Assembly: GCA_023412455.1 (NCBI GenBank)
Contig: JAEYNQ010000268.1
Coordinates: 1-7,941, forward strand
DNA: 7,941 nucleotides
Direction: 5' to 3'
Origin: Bacillota bacterium
GTDB lineage: Bacteria; Bacillota; Clostridia; Lachnospirales; Cellulosilyticaceae
Both the position numbers and the translations under genes were made by a program. The notes below the pieces were generated by a model. The model worked only from the letters and a program-made list of their open reading frames with translations. It did not search any database and had not been told where the DNA came from. This document shows positions 6,505 to 7,941 of the stretch, piece after piece. How positions within the stretch are numbered: the first letter of the stretch is position 1; every line of letters begins with the position of its first letter.

Positions 6505-7587
6505 TTAAATGTTAATAGGTGTCACTCTACCATTTTCTACATTGTATAGTTTTCCAACTTTTTGCTTATTCCATACACCTTGTTCTATTCCTGTACAAGT
6601 TATAAACGTCTGAATACTTCCTGTGTATTTAAATAAATACATTTGTCTATGATCATCTAACTCCGATAATACATCATCTAGTAATAATACGGGGTTCTCG
6701 CCAATATACTCTTTCATAATATTTAGCTCTGCTAACTTTATAGATAGTACTACTGTACGCTGTTGTCCTTGGGAACCATACATTCTAACATCCATATCAT
6801 TTACCATGAATTGTAAATCATCACGATGAGGTCCCACAGAAGTATTTTGATAGAGTATATCTTTATCTCTATATTTTAACATTTTTTCATGATAATTTAT
6901 AACACTTACATTAGGTTCATATATAACCTTTAACATCTCTTTTCCACCTGAAATATCATAATGAATTTTATTAGCTCTTTCACTTAACTCTTCTATGAAT
7001 TTTTGCCTCTTATTTATAATATCTATAGCATACTGTTCCAGCTGGATATCCCAAACTTCAATCATAGAAAAATCCTTGGTCATATAATATTGTTTAAGTG
7101 CTAAATTGCGTTGCTTTAAAACTTTATGATATTGTCTCAATGCATAATAATAGAGTTTATCAATCTGACATAGTTCTATATCTATAAATCTTCTTCTTTC
7201 TTTTGGACTATTTTTAACAAGTTGTAGATCTTCTGGTGAAAACATAACTATATTTAAACACCCAAAAAGTTCACCTAATTTTGTAATTGGAAGCTTATTA
7301 ATGGCTGCTGATTTGGATTTTTGATTTAAATGAAAATCTATTATATCCTCAACATAGTTTTTTTGTAAGGATAGCTTTACATGAGCAGATTCTTCTCCCC
7401 ACTTAATAATTTCCTTTTCTTTATGTGTTCTATGAGAACGAGCTGTAGCACATAAATAAACTGCCTCTAAAATATTCGTTTTTCCTTGAGCATTATCACC
7501 CTTAAATATATTTATTCCTTGATCTAATTTAATATCCAGTTCCTCATAATTTCTAAAACCTTTTAAGGATAGCTCTTTAATATACAT
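6505..7587 (-). CDS. recF: DNA replication and repair protein RecF
   Basis: RecF (360 aa) is an SMC-like ABC ATPase that, with RecO and RecR, loads RecA onto gapped DNA during post-replication repair in the cytoplasm. It opens with the family-typical LKGFRNYEEL (8-17). Walker A is GDNAQGKT (30-37). Other landmarks are FSPEDLQLV (116-124), TSVGPHRDDL (249-258), the ABC signature YGSQGQQRT (270-278), Walker B VLLLDD (300-305) and the D-loop SELD (308-311). Length matches the family (about 360-370). The start has AAAAGGAG with a 7-nt spacer, and yaaA ends 17 nt upstream, so the two are co-transcribed. No clear terminator follows; gyrB begins 150 nt later behind its own promoter. Confidence 0.98.
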   Translation of the reverse strand: MYIKELSLKGFRNYEELDIKLDQGINIFKGDNAQGKTNILEAVYLCATARSHRTHKEKEIIKWGEESAHVKLSLQKNYVEDIIDFHLNQKSKSAAINKLPITKLGELFGCLNIVMFSPEDLQLVKNSPKERRRFIDIELCQIDKLYYYALRQYHKVLKQRNLALKQYYMTKDFSMIEVWDIQLEQYAIDIINKRQKFIEELSERANKIHYDISGGKEMLKVIYEPNVSVINYHEKMLKYRDKDILYQNTSVGPHRDDLQFMVNDMDVRMYGSQGQQRTVVLSIKLAELNIMKEYIGENPVLLLDDVLSELDDHRQMYLFKYTGSIQTFITCTGIEQGVWNKQKVGKLYNVENGRVTPINI

Positions 7588-7604
7588 AAAAGTGCTCCTT
7601 TTCT

Positions 7605-7811
7605 TTATTTAACACAAACTACTTGTCCATCAAATTCGACTTGGTCACCTGGTCTTATTTTTTTTCCTCTTTGTGTGCATATTTCACCATTAACTAAAAC
7701 AAGTTCTTGAGCGATTAATCCTTTTGCTTCTCCTCCACTTTGTACCATATCTGCAAACTTCATCAACTGATCTAATTTTATAAACTCTGTATTTATTTTT
7801 ATCTCTTTCAT
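7605..7811 (-). CDS. yaaA: S4-domain RNA-binding protein YaaA
   Basis: This 68-residue protein consists almost entirely of one S4 RNA-binding fold. The pattern FIKLDQLMKFADMVQSGGEA (10-29), then LVNGEICTQRGKKIRPGD (39-56), is the S4 signature: two helices, then the VNGE-x4-RGKKI-x-GD turn and strand. Lengths of about 70 residues are usual for the YaaA family that sits between dnaN and recF in Firmicutes. A role connected to RNA or ribosome assembly is inferred from the domain; no catalytic part is present. GGAG lies 10 nt before the ATG, and recF begins 17 nt after the stop. Confidence 0.95.
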   Translation of the reverse strand: MKEIKINTEFIKLDQLMKFADMVQSGGEAKGLIAQELVLVNGEICTQRGKKIRPGDQVEFDGQVVCVK

Positions 7812-7845
7812 TTTCTCTAATCTCCTTCATTTTTATTAATGAACA

Positions 7846-7883
7846 AATCGCTCTATAATTCAATAATGAATAGTAGAGCGATT
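7846..7883 (-). terminator. hairpin between dnaN and yaaA (possible terminator or attenuator)
   Basis: In transcript sense a 10-bp stem AATCGCTCTA/TAGAGCGATT encloses a 2x2 internal loop, a second stem ATTCA/TGAAT and a 4-nt loop. It begins 10 nt after the dnaN stop. Only a poor U-tract follows (TGTTCATT), so it may be a partial terminator lowering yaaA-recF expression, a 3'-end stabiliser for dnaN mRNA, or a processing site. The symmetry makes chance unlikely; the function is inferred. Confidence 0.45.
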
Positions 7884-7893
7884 AAAAATCTTA

Positions 7894-7941
7894 TTATGCA
7901 TTAACACGTATAGGTAATATTAAATATTTATAGTGTTCTCC
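7894..7941 (-). CDS. dnaN: DNA polymerase III beta subunit (sliding clamp), C-terminal end
   Basis: Only the final 15 codons and the TAA stop are in the window; the rest lies beyond the right edge. The frame gives GEHYKYLILPIRVNA, matching the clamp's conserved C-terminal end (Y-x-YLILP-IR), where the last residues line the hydrophobic pocket bound by polymerase and other clamp partners. Position before yaaA-recF-gyrB-gyrA supports the call. The clamp tethers DNA polymerase III to DNA. The partial frame is too short for domain analysis, but C-terminus and synteny agree. Confidence 0.93.
   Translation of the reverse strand, partial: GEHYKYLILPIRVNA

Overview
This window is an AT-rich stretch from a low-GC Gram-positive bacterium, most likely a Clostridia member (Lachnospirales-like; genus not assignable from this sequence). 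It lies beside the chromosomal replication origin. Every recognisable gene is on the minus strand. Read in the direction of transcription (right to left), the order is: 3' end of dnaN, yaaA, recF, gyrB, gyrA, a membrane-anchored C39-like (YvpB-type) protein, tRNA-Ser(GCU), and the 5' end of a 16S rRNA gene. This closely matches the Bacillus subtilis dnaN-yaaA-recF-remB-gyrB-gyrA-rrnO layout. The differences are that the small remB gene is missing and that a C39-like gene and a tRNA-Ser sit between gyrA and the rRNA operon.

Right part (6505-7941): the last 15 codons of dnaN, a hairpin, then the tightly spaced yaaA-recF pair. Centre (1939-6477): a consensus-like sigma-A promoter in the recF-gyrB gap starts a gyrB-gyrA operon encoding both gyrase subunits, with all key ATPase, TOPRIM and cleavage residues present. 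The C39-like gene starts 6 nt after the gyrA stop, has no clear Shine-Dalgarno of its own, and is probably translationally coupled to gyrA.

Left part (1-915): a 421-nt non-coding gap holds two promoter-like sites, a perfect 16-bp hairpin that probably ends the gyrase transcript, and a strong promoter in front of tRNA-Ser. A second, fully consensus promoter follows the tRNA, then a roughly 150-nt structured leader and the 16S gene, which runs off the left edge.

Functionally the block is housekeeping: sliding clamp, gap-repair loading, supercoiling control and ribosome production, all transcribed away from the dnaA/dnaN side. I see no mobile element, CRISPR array, defence system or clear horizontal acquisition. 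The least ordinary parts are the C39-like gene, the promoter-to-hairpin stretch without an ORF (possible small RNA), the recF-gyrB gap without remB, and details of the GyrA sequence.
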